From contig DHQV01000098.1 in the NCBI GenBank assembly GCA_002408185.1, forward strand, positions 19,697 to 25,925: a stretch of DNA of 6,229 bases, in the 5' to 3' direction. Every line of letters begins with the position of its first letter. The stretch's first letter is position 1. The translations under genes were made by a program, and so were the position numbers. The DNA is from Deltaproteobacteria bacterium UBA5329. Its GTDB lineage: Bacteria; Desulfobacterota; Syntrophorhabdia; Syntrophorhabdales; Syntrophorhabdaceae. This document shows, one piece after another, positions 1 through 6,209 of the stretch. The notes under the pieces are model-generated. The model made no database searches and had not been told where the DNA came from. It worked only from the letters and a program-made list of their open reading frames with translations.

Positions 1-1
1 T

Positions 2-316
2 GGCGACGGATTTATGTTCACTGCGGATACAGGGCCTACGGAAAGATTCTGGGAAGTCGCCTGCAATGAGAAGAACATCCGTTTTATTATGGCCGATGTG
101 TCTTTCCCTGATCGCTTATCCGATCTTGCCTTGATATCGGGGCATATGACACCCTCGATCCTTATGGAAACGATCGACCGGTATGGCCTCGGCGACAGGA
201 TCTTTTACGTTACCCATATTAAGCCGATATTTGCCAGGGAGATCACCCGTGAACTATTGAGGCCCGGCAGGTCCGATATACGCATTCTTAGACAGGCCGA
301 GATGCTCGAAATTTAG
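2..316 (+). CDS. 3',5'-cyclic-nucleotide phosphodiesterase, class II (metallo-beta-lactamase fold), C-terminal part
   Basis: Only the C-terminal 104 residues are present; the reading frame is open to the left edge, so the start lies outside the window. The fragment begins GDGFMFTADTGPTERFWE. The 'ADTGPTE' stretch matches the 'GDTGPT' strand-turn of class II cyclic-nucleotide phosphodiesterases (PDEase_II, the yeast PDE1 / Vibrio CpdP family), where the Asp is a metal ligand. It is followed by 'DVSFPDRLSDLALISGHMTP', matching the family's 'SFP...A..SGHLTP' segment, and by 'THIKPIFAREI', which contains the last metal-binding His. The N-terminal HxHxDH metal motif is not in view, so activity cannot be confirmed here. 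The family hydrolyses cAMP or cGMP to the 5'-nucleotide; some members are periplasmic, but location cannot be judged without the N-terminus. A predicted adenylate cyclase lies about 3.8 kb downstream on the opposite strand, which fits a cAMP role. The stop is TAG at 314-316. Confidence 0.85.
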   Translation, partial: GDGFMFTADTGPTERFWEVACNEKNIRFIMADVSFPDRLSDLALISGHMTPSILMETIDRYGLGDRIFYVTHIKPIFAREITRELLRPGRSDIRILRQAEMLEI

Positions 317-350
317 ATCCCTTGCTGAGCCTCTTTTTCACGGTTTTCCC

Positions 351-379
351 TTGCCAAGAAATCAAAGATTTGTTAAGAG
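351..379 (+). promoter_or_regulatory. possible weak sigma70-type promoter upstream of the TPR-barrel gene
   Basis: TTGCCA (351-356, five of six matches to TTGACA) is followed after 17 nt by TAAGAG (374-379, three of six matches to TATAAT). The -10 is preceded by TG plus one base (371-372), as in extended -10 promoters. The weak -10 makes this tentative. It lies in the 104-nt gap after the phosphodiesterase stop. No clear intrinsic terminator is visible in that gap, so read-through from the phosphodiesterase gene is equally possible. Confidence 0.3.
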
Positions 380-420
380 ACTTTAAAACAAGTCATTTCT
401 AAAGGCTGAACAGGGGTTTC

Positions 421-2010
421 GTGAAAAAACTGGCTGCTATTTCCCTGGCGTTTATTTTCATTCTTATCCTGGTTTCTTTTTCGCAAGCACAAACTTTGTT
501 TGATAAAGGTGTTAAGGAATTTAACCAGGAGAATTACGAAGAGGCGCTGCCATATTTTCTTCAGGCCCGGGAGGCAGAAAAGAGATCTTCACGAATCGCT
601 TTTTACGTGGGGCTTACATACAAGTTTATGGAAAAATACCATGAGGCTATCCCTTATTTTAAAGACGCCGCAACCTTAAGCCCCCGGGTCGATGATGCGG
701 TCGTCGAACTCGTAGATGTCCAGTATCATACCGGTAATCTTGGGGAAGCGCAAAAATGGATTGCCCTTGCCGACAAGGAAGGTATCGGCACAGCGCGCCT
801 TAACTTCCTGAAGGGTATGGTCCTGGCAAAGGTGCGAAAACCCGATGATGCTATCCAGGCGTTCGAGACGGCCAGCAGGCTTGACCCCAGGTTAACACAA
901 CAGGCGGAACTCCAGATTGCAGGCATATACGCGGAACAGGGTAAGTATAAGGATGCACAGGCGCGGCTGCGCGCAACGATCACCCTCGACCCTGCCAGCG
1001 ACATGGCTTTGTATGCACGGGACTACGAAAAGATAATTGCGGACAGGGCCGAGCGCGAAAAAACATGGCACTTTGCAGTCGGTATGGGATACAAATACGA
1101 TACAAACGTCGTAACTGTGGGCGAAGGCCCGATGACGGACCTTATCTCGGGAGTAGAGGGTGGTGCAATGAACTTTGGTGCGAGGATAGGTTATACCGCA
1201 CCCTTCTCGTTCAGGACGCCGTTCAGTTTTTCTGCCTATTATTCGATGTATGCCGACAGGTATTTTGGGAAGACATATACGAGGTCCGACGGCTCGGCAG
1301 GCAATTTGACCGAGTATAACAACATGGCGAACACGTTCAGCATTGTACCCGGCTATTCATGGGGCCGGTTCGGGTTTACCCTGCCCCTGACATATTCGTA
1401 TATCAGCCTCCAGGGCGTTAAGGGAAACAATTTTTACAATGAGTTCAGCTGGTGGAACCAGACGCGTTACCTCGAAACGCAATCGGTAACCCCGACCTTA
1501 AGGTTCATCACGACACAGAACAGCTTCGGTGAAGTCTTTTTCAGCTACATGCGTAAAAAATACTTCGATACCGAGCTTCATCCCGAGCCTCCGGAAGGTG
1601 AAGAGCGCAGCGGTGACAGGTTTACCGGAGGCCTCGGGTGGACCTACACGTTCAAGGAAAACAAGGGATTTGTGACTCTCCGGTATTCGCATGCCGAGGA
1701 CAATACGATCGGACGCAACTGGGTGAGCAGTGAAAACCGTTTCGGGATCGACGTCCTGTGCCCGATCGTCGGCCCATTACGGGTCCAGGGCTCCGCCGAT
1801 GCGACATATGTGAAATATACATATGACAATATTTTTTTCGGAGAAAAAAGGCGCGATGATATCTATAGCGTGAACGTCGCGCTCCTCTACGGTATTGTGA
1901 AGAACACGGACCTCATCCTTCAGTACAATTACTGGAGGAACCAGTCAAATATAGCCTTATACGACTATACCCGGGAGATCTACGGCCTGGGGGTGGAGTA
2001 CAGGTTTTAG
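421..2010 (+). CDS. TPR-containing outer-membrane beta-barrel protein (Slam-like architecture)
   Basis: This 529-aa exported protein starts at GTG 421, with AGGGG at 412-416 as a close ribosome binding site. A signal peptide covers residues 1 to about 23 (Lys-Lys, a long hydrophobic core, then Ser-Gln-Ala for signal peptidase I); there is no lipobox Cys. Residues about 24-195 form a periplasmic TPR array. Typical helix pairs are seen at 24-57, 58-91, 126-159 and 162-194, with the usual Gly/Ala/Tyr spacing and closing 'LDP' or 'LSP' residues. From about 215 to the end the sequence alternates polar and aromatic/hydrophobic residues. I count about 14 amphipathic strands by eye, beginning with 'GMGYKYDTNV' and ending 'YGLGVEYRF'; the C-terminal Phe is the usual BAM-complex recognition signal. 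TPRs followed by a 14-strand barrel is the plan of Slam (DUF560) translocons, but other TPR-barrel proteins look similar, so the family call is inferred. It is probably expressed with, or just ahead of, the FecR gene 46 nt downstream. Confidence 0.85.
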   Translation: MKKLAAISLAFIFILILVSFSQAQTLFDKGVKEFNQENYEEALPYFLQAREAEKRSSRIAFYVGLTYKFMEKYHEAIPYFKDAATLSPRVDDAVVELVDVQYHTGNLGEAQKWIALADKEGIGTARLNFLKGMVLAKVRKPDDAIQAFETASRLDPRLTQQAELQIAGIYAEQGKYKDAQARLRATITLDPASDMALYARDYEKIIADRAEREKTWHFAVGMGYKYDTNVVTVGEGPMTDLISGVEGGAMNFGARIGYTAPFSFRTPFSFSAYYSMYADRYFGKTYTRSDGSAGNLTEYNNMANTFSIVPGYSWGRFGFTLPLTYSYISLQGVKGNNFYNEFSWWNQTRYLETQSVTPTLRFITTQNSFGEVFFSYMRKKYFDTELHPEPPEGEERSGDRFTGGLGWTYTFKENKGFVTLRYSHAEDNTIGRNWVSSENRFGIDVLCPIVGPLRVQGSADATYVKYTYDNIFFGEKRRDDIYSVNVALLYGIVKNTDLILQYNYWRNQSNIALYDYTREIYGLGVEYRF

Positions 2011-2036
2011 ACAACGGTCAGACATTGTAGTATAAT
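2008..2036 (+). promoter_or_regulatory. strong sigma70-type promoter for the FecR-repeat gene
   Basis: TAGACA (2008-2013, five of six matches to TTGACA) and a perfect TATAAT (2031-2036) are separated by exactly 17 nt. The first three bases of the -35 box are the TAG stop codon of the preceding TPR-barrel gene. A start site about 7 nt after the -10, near 2043, would give a 5' leader of only about 14 nt that just contains the ribosome binding site. The FecR gene can therefore be transcribed independently of its upstream neighbour. Confidence 0.65.
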
Positions 2037-2043
2037 GTCAACT

Positions 2044-2052
2044 GGGGGGTGG
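2044..2052 (+). promoter_or_regulatory. G-rich ribosome binding site of the FecR-repeat gene
   Basis: A run of six G followed by TGG lies 4 to 7 nt before ATG 2057. It is a G-rich variant of GGAGGTGG and supports this ATG as the start. It would lie at the very 5' end of a message made from the 2008-2036 promoter. Confidence 0.55.
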
Positions 2053-2056
2053 CGAA

Positions 2057-4084
2057 ATGAAAAAAACATTATTGCAGTGCTTTTTTATCGTGTGTGCGGT
2101 CGTGTTCGTTCTCACCAGTCTCGCTTATTCCGCCCCCGTAGGGAAGATAACCAGACTCGAAGGGAAGGTAGATGTCCTGAAAGCCGGACAGAGGACAGTT
2201 GTCAATGTATCCCTCGGCGACAACGTCGATGTCGGGGACATATACCGGGCAAAGACAAACTCGAGGGCAGAGATAACGTTCTTAAATAAGAATATCCTCA
2301 GGATCCACCCGGCAACCCGGGTTCAGATCAGTCAGTACTCCGATGACGGGACACAGTGCAACCACATCATGAAGATGGACCGCGGCAGGGTAGAAGCTGT
2401 GTCGGGTAAGGAATTCATAAAAAAGGTGTCGTCCTTTGCAGAAGGCAACAAGTTCGAGGTGCACACCCCCAACGCTGTTGCCGGCATACGCGGTTCCGGG
2501 ATGACCATAGGCTTTGCCCAGACGGTAACCGGGCTCTTCTTCTCGACAGGACGGGGTTATTTTTATAACCCGAACCAACCGGGACAGGTGGTCAATATCA
2601 GTGCCGGTTTTGTTTCCTTTATTGTCGGCACAGGTGGCATACCGTCACACCCCGTCCCCGGCAATGTGTCCTATGTGGGCGGGACCGGCCTTGAGTTCGA
2701 TGGCGGAACGACAGAAGGCGAATTGCTGAGGTTGAATATTCAGACGGCAGGTTTCCGCTCGCCGGTCGATTGGGCGTACACCTTCGCGCCGCCACCGCAG
2801 GTCCCGAATGTGTTCGTAGGAAGCGTCGGTACACTGACGGGGACATACAGTGCCGGAAATGAGATAATCAATATTTCCCTTAATGGTTTCAAATTTTTTG
2901 GCCCGGGCATGACGGGCATTCCGCAATCATGGCAGGCGGACAACGTCACGGGAACATATCAAAATACTGCCGGTTCCGTTTCCACTTTCAGCGGAATGGC
3001 ACTTTCAGGCGGCGGTTTAACCGCAAACTTCGTGACCACGAGCCCTATTGATACGGGGACACCATCCGGCAACTGGACAGCAGATATAACAAGTGTCAAC
3101 TCGCCGTTCACGTTCAGCGGTACAGCCTCTGGAGCATGGGGTGGCACCATTTCCGGTTCAACCGCAAGTGGCCTTATCAATGGTAATGCATCGGGCGTGT
3201 TTCAGGAACCGATCTCAAATCCTGCCGTTCTGGTGGGAATGGTACCGTACCTCCAGGGGGGTATCGGGAATCCTGAAACGGGTGCCGCTCTGTCTCTCAA
3301 CAATGTCAGATTCTATGGTCCGAGCGCGACGGGACAGCCCCAATACTGGCAGGCCGAGTCTGTAACGGGAAATTACTGGAATTTTCACAACGGCGGCCCG
3401 GGGTTCAGTTTTATTGCGTCTGGGGGCGGCATATCGGCATACGTGCAGGTCTCGAGCATAGATACAGCACTGAACAACGGGACGTGGTCTGCAAGTATAT
3501 CGAATGGCACTGCTGCGGCGGGTGTCGGAAGCTCTACCCAGCCGCTCACGTTCAGCGGTACAGCATCGGGAACATTTGGCGGAGTAGTTACAGGCACGGG
3601 AGGGATGAGCGGCACGGCGTCCGGTATCGTGCCAAGCACACTGACACAGGATCCCATTGTGACACAAACCGTTCTTGTCGGGACGATCCCATATATCGAA
3701 GGATCTTTTGGAAGCATCGACCGGATTACGGTCAGGATGGATAACGTTAAATTCTGGGGTCCGAGCATTGCCACGCAACCGCATACATGGACATCTGTTA
3801 GCGTCACGGGAAGCTATACCGGTAATCCTGCCAATTTTGTCGGGCAACCGTTCAACATGACATCGCTGAATCCGTTATCGAATTCACAGATGACCATCAA
3901 TTCTTTTGGCGGCGGGTCGTGGACGGGAACAATTTCCAACGGTAATGCGCCCAGCGGTGTAGGGAGTACATTTACCTCGCCTGTCGGGTTCAGCGGAAAT
4001 GGCACAGGGACATACTCAGGTTCGACCCTGTCAGGAACTGCATCGGGAAAAGCATATCCCGGCTTCGTTCGCCCGCCTTCGTAA
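2057..4084 (+). CDS. secreted FecR-domain protein with three about 140-residue C-terminal repeats
   Basis: This 675-aa protein has a signal peptide at residues 1-25 (Lys-Lys, hydrophobic core, cleavage probably after Ala-Tyr-Ser). There is no lipobox Cys and no later membrane helix, so it should be fully exported. Residues about 28-150 are a FecR domain: 'GKITRLEGKVDVL', 'LGDNVDVGD', 'AEITFLNKNILRIHPAT', then 'MDRGRV' and 'VHTPNAVAGIRGSG'. Residues 175-200 match the 'aGxxxxvxxGxxP' tail common after FecR domains. From about 251 there are three diverged beta-rich repeats (see the repeat entries) ending near 665. Unlike the classical FecR of iron uptake, it has no cytoplasmic sigma-binding segment or membrane anchor, and no FecI-type sigma gene is in view, so a sigma-regulator role is unlikely. 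The repeats are rich in Gly, Ser, Thr and Asn, typical of extracellular or surface proteins. It lies 46 nt after the TPR-barrel gene, a candidate exporter or partner, and 26 nt from the convergent cyclase gene. Its function is unknown to me. Confidence 0.85.
   Translation: MKKTLLQCFFIVCAVVFVLTSLAYSAPVGKITRLEGKVDVLKAGQRTVVNVSLGDNVDVGDIYRAKTNSRAEITFLNKNILRIHPATRVQISQYSDDGTQCNHIMKMDRGRVEAVSGKEFIKKVSSFAEGNKFEVHTPNAVAGIRGSGMTIGFAQTVTGLFFSTGRGYFYNPNQPGQVVNISAGFVSFIVGTGGIPSHPVPGNVSYVGGTGLEFDGGTTEGELLRLNIQTAGFRSPVDWAYTFAPPPQVPNVFVGSVGTLTGTYSAGNEIINISLNGFKFFGPGMTGIPQSWQADNVTGTYQNTAGSVSTFSGMALSGGGLTANFVTTSPIDTGTPSGNWTADITSVNSPFTFSGTASGAWGGTISGSTASGLINGNASGVFQEPISNPAVLVGMVPYLQGGIGNPETGAALSLNNVRFYGPSATGQPQYWQAESVTGNYWNFHNGGPGFSFIASGGGISAYVQVSSIDTALNNGTWSASISNGTAAAGVGSSTQPLTFSGTASGTFGGVVTGTGGMSGTASGIVPSTLTQDPIVTQTVLVGTIPYIEGSFGSIDRITVRMDNVKFWGPSIATQPHTWTSVSVTGSYTGNPANFVGQPFNMTSLNPLSNSQMTINSFGGGSWTGTISNGNAPSGVGSTFTSPVGFSGNGTGTYSGSTLSGTASGKAYPGFVRPPS
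2807..3211 (+). repeat. FecR-protein repeat unit 1 (residues about 251-385)
   Basis: Anchors in order are 'VFVG' (252-255), 'FKFFGP' (278-283), 'SWQADNVTGTY' (291-301), 'GNWTADI' (338-344) and 'FTFSGTASG' (351-359), followed by a Gly/Ser run. Units 2 and 3 share the same order with near-constant spacing: 26 residues from the VG pair to the aromatic before GP, then 16 to VTG. Confidence 0.75.
3218..3655 (+). repeat. FecR-protein repeat unit 2 (residues about 388-533)
   Basis: Anchors are 'VLVG' (391-394), 'VRFYGP' (417-422), 'YWQAESVTGNY' (430-440), 'GTWSASISNG' (475-484) and 'LTFSGTASG' (497-505). Spacing is 26 and 16 residues at the first two intervals, as in unit 1. An 18-nt stretch encoding 'TFSGTA' is identical at 3109-3126 (unit 1) and 3547-3564 (unit 2), but most of the DNA has diverged. 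Confidence 0.75.
3665..4051 (+). repeat. FecR-protein repeat unit 3 (residues about 537-665)
   Basis: Anchors are 'VLVG' (539-542), 'VKFWGP' (564-569), 'SVSVTGSY' (580-587), 'GSWTGTISNG' (620-629) and 'VGFSGNGTG' (643-651). Spacing is 25 and 16 residues at the first two intervals. This is the most diverged copy: it lacks the Trp-Gln-Ala seen in units 1 and 2 and has FSGNGTG for FSGTASG. It ends shortly before the C-terminal 'YPGFVRPPS'. Confidence 0.7.
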
Positions 4085-4110
4085 TTGTCGATGGTTTAAA
4101 GGGGTGAGTT

Positions 4111-6075
4111 TTATTTTTCCTTAAATACGGTGGTCTCTTTATCTTCGCATTCGATGATCCGGCAGACGGAGCCTGCATCGAGAGACTGTACCTCGTAGAT
4201 CCGTACGGGTTCGGCCCTTCCCTGGACGGTCACGATATCAAGCCCACGCACCATCACATGCCCGAATTTGCCTTCTTCGATCGATGTCCTGACCTTATTG
4301 AGCGTAGTTTCTGTGATGATAAGATCGGTTCTGTATTTGCGTGTCAGTCCTTCAACACGTGAAGCGAGGTTCACGTTGTCCCCGATAACGGTGTAATCCA
4401 TTTTTTTTCCTTCAGCGCCTATATTGCCAACGATCACCTCGCCGGTGTTGATCCCAAAGCCGGCATTGAGCGGTATGTGGCCCTGCTTGGCCCAGTTTTC
4501 CCCTAATTGAGCGAGGCGCTGTTTCATATGGAGGGTGCACCTGATCGCCAGCTCCGCATGATTGGGCTGGTGGTGCGGGGCGCCCCAGAAAGCGACAATC
4601 ATATCCCCCACAAATTTATCGAGTGTGCCGTCCCAGCGGATAATGATGTTCGTCATCTCCGTAAGATATTCATTGAGGATGGCCACGACCTGCTCCGGGG
4701 AACGATGCTCCGAAAATGCTGTGAAACCTTTGACATCGGAAAAAAGCACCGTGACTTCCCTTCGTTCCCCGCCAAGCTTTGCAAGTTCCGGGTGCTTGAT
4801 CAATTCATTGACTATTTTTTCCGTAACGTAGCTCGCGAACATGCTTCGTATCTGCCTGGCGTACCTTTCTTCCGTCGAATACCGGTAGGCGGTTGACACG
4901 AAATATATAACGATGACCGAATTACCCGCATAACTGATATCTATCCATACTCGCCAGATAAAGAACAGTACATAACCGGTTGCAAAAAGGGCCGTTATGA
5001 AGAGGGCGGCCATGGCGGCGCCTGTTGCAGCCCGTAAGTTAACGATGAGTATCGTGAAAATGACGCTCACTAGGACGATGATCAGGATGTTCGCGAATCG
5101 GCCGACGAAGCGGATGTTTTGCTTGTGCAGGATAGCCCCGATCATGTTTGCATGTTTCTCTACCCCGAACATGATCGCTGACGACGGGCTCACGATCTTA
5201 TCGTGTATTCCAACAGCTGTGGGACCGATAAGAACTATCTTGTCGCGAAGAGATGCAGCGTCTATTTTTCCTTCGAACAGGTCGAGAGCTGAAATGGCAG
5301 GAAATGTATTGTGCGGACCGTAATACGGGATGAGCATCTTTGCGAACGGATCGGTTTTAAGGACCGTCTTTCCGAGCGTGATCGAGTCGGTTGCCTCGAG
5401 GCTCATGTCCGCGGGAGACAAACCCTCATAGAGCCGCGCGACCTGAAGATCGACCGATGGGTAGAGCTGGCCTGCATACTCGATGGCGAGAGGCTCCCAC
5501 CTGAGTTTACCATCGGCGTCCGGGATCATGTTGTTATAGCCCATGGCCGCCGCATGCCGGGAGAATGCAGGGACCGGCAGAAGCACGCCCTTCGATCGTA
5601 TCGGCATGTGTATGGTGAAAAGCTTTTCATTCCTGATAACCAAAAAAGCATTATCGAGAAAGGCATCATCGATATGTGTCGTTGAGTTGCCCTCAAAATC
5701 AAAAACGAAAGGCAGAACGACATTACCTTTCTGTTGTATGGCGCTTGCCAGCTTTGCATCATGGCCGGATGGTTCGCTGAAAACAAAGTCCGGCATGATG
5801 ACCCGTGCACCCATCGCATTCACGCGGAACAGCAGGTCGGCAATTTTATCACGGTCCCATGGCCACCTTCCGATCGCCTGCAAACTTCTGTCATCTACCC
5901 CGACGATCACTATTTCGGGGGACGCCTGGACTTTACCCCTCAACTGGTAACGCAGGTCATACAAGAGCATTTCAAGACGTTCGAAGGGTATGAACCTGAC
6001 AAGGGCGAGAATGACAAATACAATGGTTATAACGATACCGATGATGTATGTGCCGTGCTGTCTCTTGATCCGCAT
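4111..6075 (-). CDS. CHASE2-domain class III adenylate cyclase, membrane-bound
   Basis: Predicted to make cAMP from ATP in the cytoplasm under control of a periplasmic CHASE2 sensor. With ATG 6075 as start it has 654 aa. TM1 is at about 7-28. The CHASE2 domain spans about 31-320, with typical 'YDLRYQLRG', 'IVIVGVDDRSL', 'GRWPWDR', 'RDKIVLIGPTAVG' and 'GVEKHANMIGAIL'. Three more helices lie at about 327-347, 353-374 and 380-400, and the cyclase domain runs from 437 to about 630. All catalytic positions are present: metal-binding Asp447 ('LFSDVKGFT') and Asp491 ('KFVGDM'), purine-selecting Lys487 and Thr562 ('DYTVIG'), and transition-state Asn569 and Arg573 ('VNLASRV'). The Lys/Thr pair points to ATP rather than GTP (class IIIb type). 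An in-frame TTG at 6127-6129 would add 18 residues. Neither start has a convincing ribosome binding site; I prefer ATG because the short basic N-terminus before TM1 is usual for the family. The gene converges on the FecR gene with a 26-nt gap. Confidence 0.93.
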   Translation of the reverse strand: MRIKRQHGTYIIGIVITIVFVILALVRFIPFERLEMLLYDLRYQLRGKVQASPEIVIVGVDDRSLQAIGRWPWDRDKIADLLFRVNAMGARVIMPDFVFSEPSGHDAKLASAIQQKGNVVLPFVFDFEGNSTTHIDDAFLDNAFLVIRNEKLFTIHMPIRSKGVLLPVPAFSRHAAAMGYNNMIPDADGKLRWEPLAIEYAGQLYPSVDLQVARLYEGLSPADMSLEATDSITLGKTVLKTDPFAKMLIPYYGPHNTFPAISALDLFEGKIDAASLRDKIVLIGPTAVGIHDKIVSPSSAIMFGVEKHANMIGAILHKQNIRFVGRFANILIIVLVSVIFTILIVNLRAATGAAMAALFITALFATGYVLFFIWRVWIDISYAGNSVIVIYFVSTAYRYSTEERYARQIRSMFASYVTEKIVNELIKHPELAKLGGERREVTVLFSDVKGFTAFSEHRSPEQVVAILNEYLTEMTNIIIRWDGTLDKFVGDMIVAFWGAPHHQPNHAELAIRCTLHMKQRLAQLGENWAKQGHIPLNAGFGINTGEVIVGNIGAEGKKMDYTVIGDNVNLASRVEGLTRKYRTDLIITETTLNKVRTSIEEGKFGHVMVRGLDIVTVQGRAEPVRIYEVQSLDAGSVCRIIECEDKETTVFKEK

Positions 6076-6149
6076 AATAAAGTAACGACGATTATCGTTG
6101 GTAAGAAGAATATCACGGCTCAGGCACAAAAGGAAGCTCGGGTTTCGTT

Positions 6150-6166
6150 GTTTTTTCGCAAAAAAC
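6150..6166 (+). promoter_or_regulatory. AT-rich upstream (UP-like) element of the tRNA promoter
   Basis: A T6 tract (6151-6156) and an A6 tract (6160-6165) flank CGC, forming a perfect 7-bp inverted repeat with the outer G and C. Relative to a start near 6202 they lie at about -51 to -46 and -42 to -37, the usual place of UP elements that bind the RNA polymerase alpha subunit at stable-RNA promoters. Confidence 0.45.
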
Positions 6167-6167
6167 C

Positions 6168-6195
6168 TTGGCTGATGGTCTTTATATGGTATAAT
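6168..6195 (+). promoter_or_regulatory. sigma70-type promoter of the tRNA gene
   Basis: TTGGCT (6168-6173, four of six consensus bases) is separated by 16 nt from a perfect TATAAT (6190-6195). TG at 6187-6188 adds an extended -10. The predicted start near 6202 leaves a leader of about 8 nt before the tRNA 5' end at 6210. The promoter fires away from the cyclase gene. Confidence 0.7.
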
Positions 6196-6209
6196 GTAAG
6201 CCTTCCCAT

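Noticed and set aside
1805..1826. Two CATATG copies around an AT-rich centre, considered as an operator
   Set aside because: They sit inside the barrel-coding region, encode ordinary Tyr-rich strand residues, and occur far from any promoter.
2057..2140. Possibility that the FecR-repeat protein is a lipoprotein, because its signal region contains two Cys
   Set aside because: Cys8 and Cys13 lie within the hydrophobic core, not at a lipobox after it; the signal ends in Ala-Tyr-Ser-Ala-Pro with no Cys.
3109..3564. An identical 18-nt sequence at 3109-3126 and 3547-3564, considered as a mobile-element or recombination repeat
   Set aside because: It encodes the conserved 'TFSGTA' of repeat units 1 and 2 in frame, so it is explained by the internal protein repeats.
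3215..3847. 210-codon open frame on the minus strand inside the FecR-repeat gene
   Set aside because: It lies antisense to the repeat-coding region, its product is Arg/Cys-rich without any recognisable domain or signal, and the plus-strand gene has a signal peptide, FecR domain and conserved repeats. It is a compositional shadow.
6150..6166. G-T6-CGC-A6-C inverted repeat considered as a transcription terminator
   Set aside because: The stem is almost all A/T pairs and is not followed by a T tract after a GC-rich stem. Its place just upstream of the tRNA -35 box fits an UP element better.
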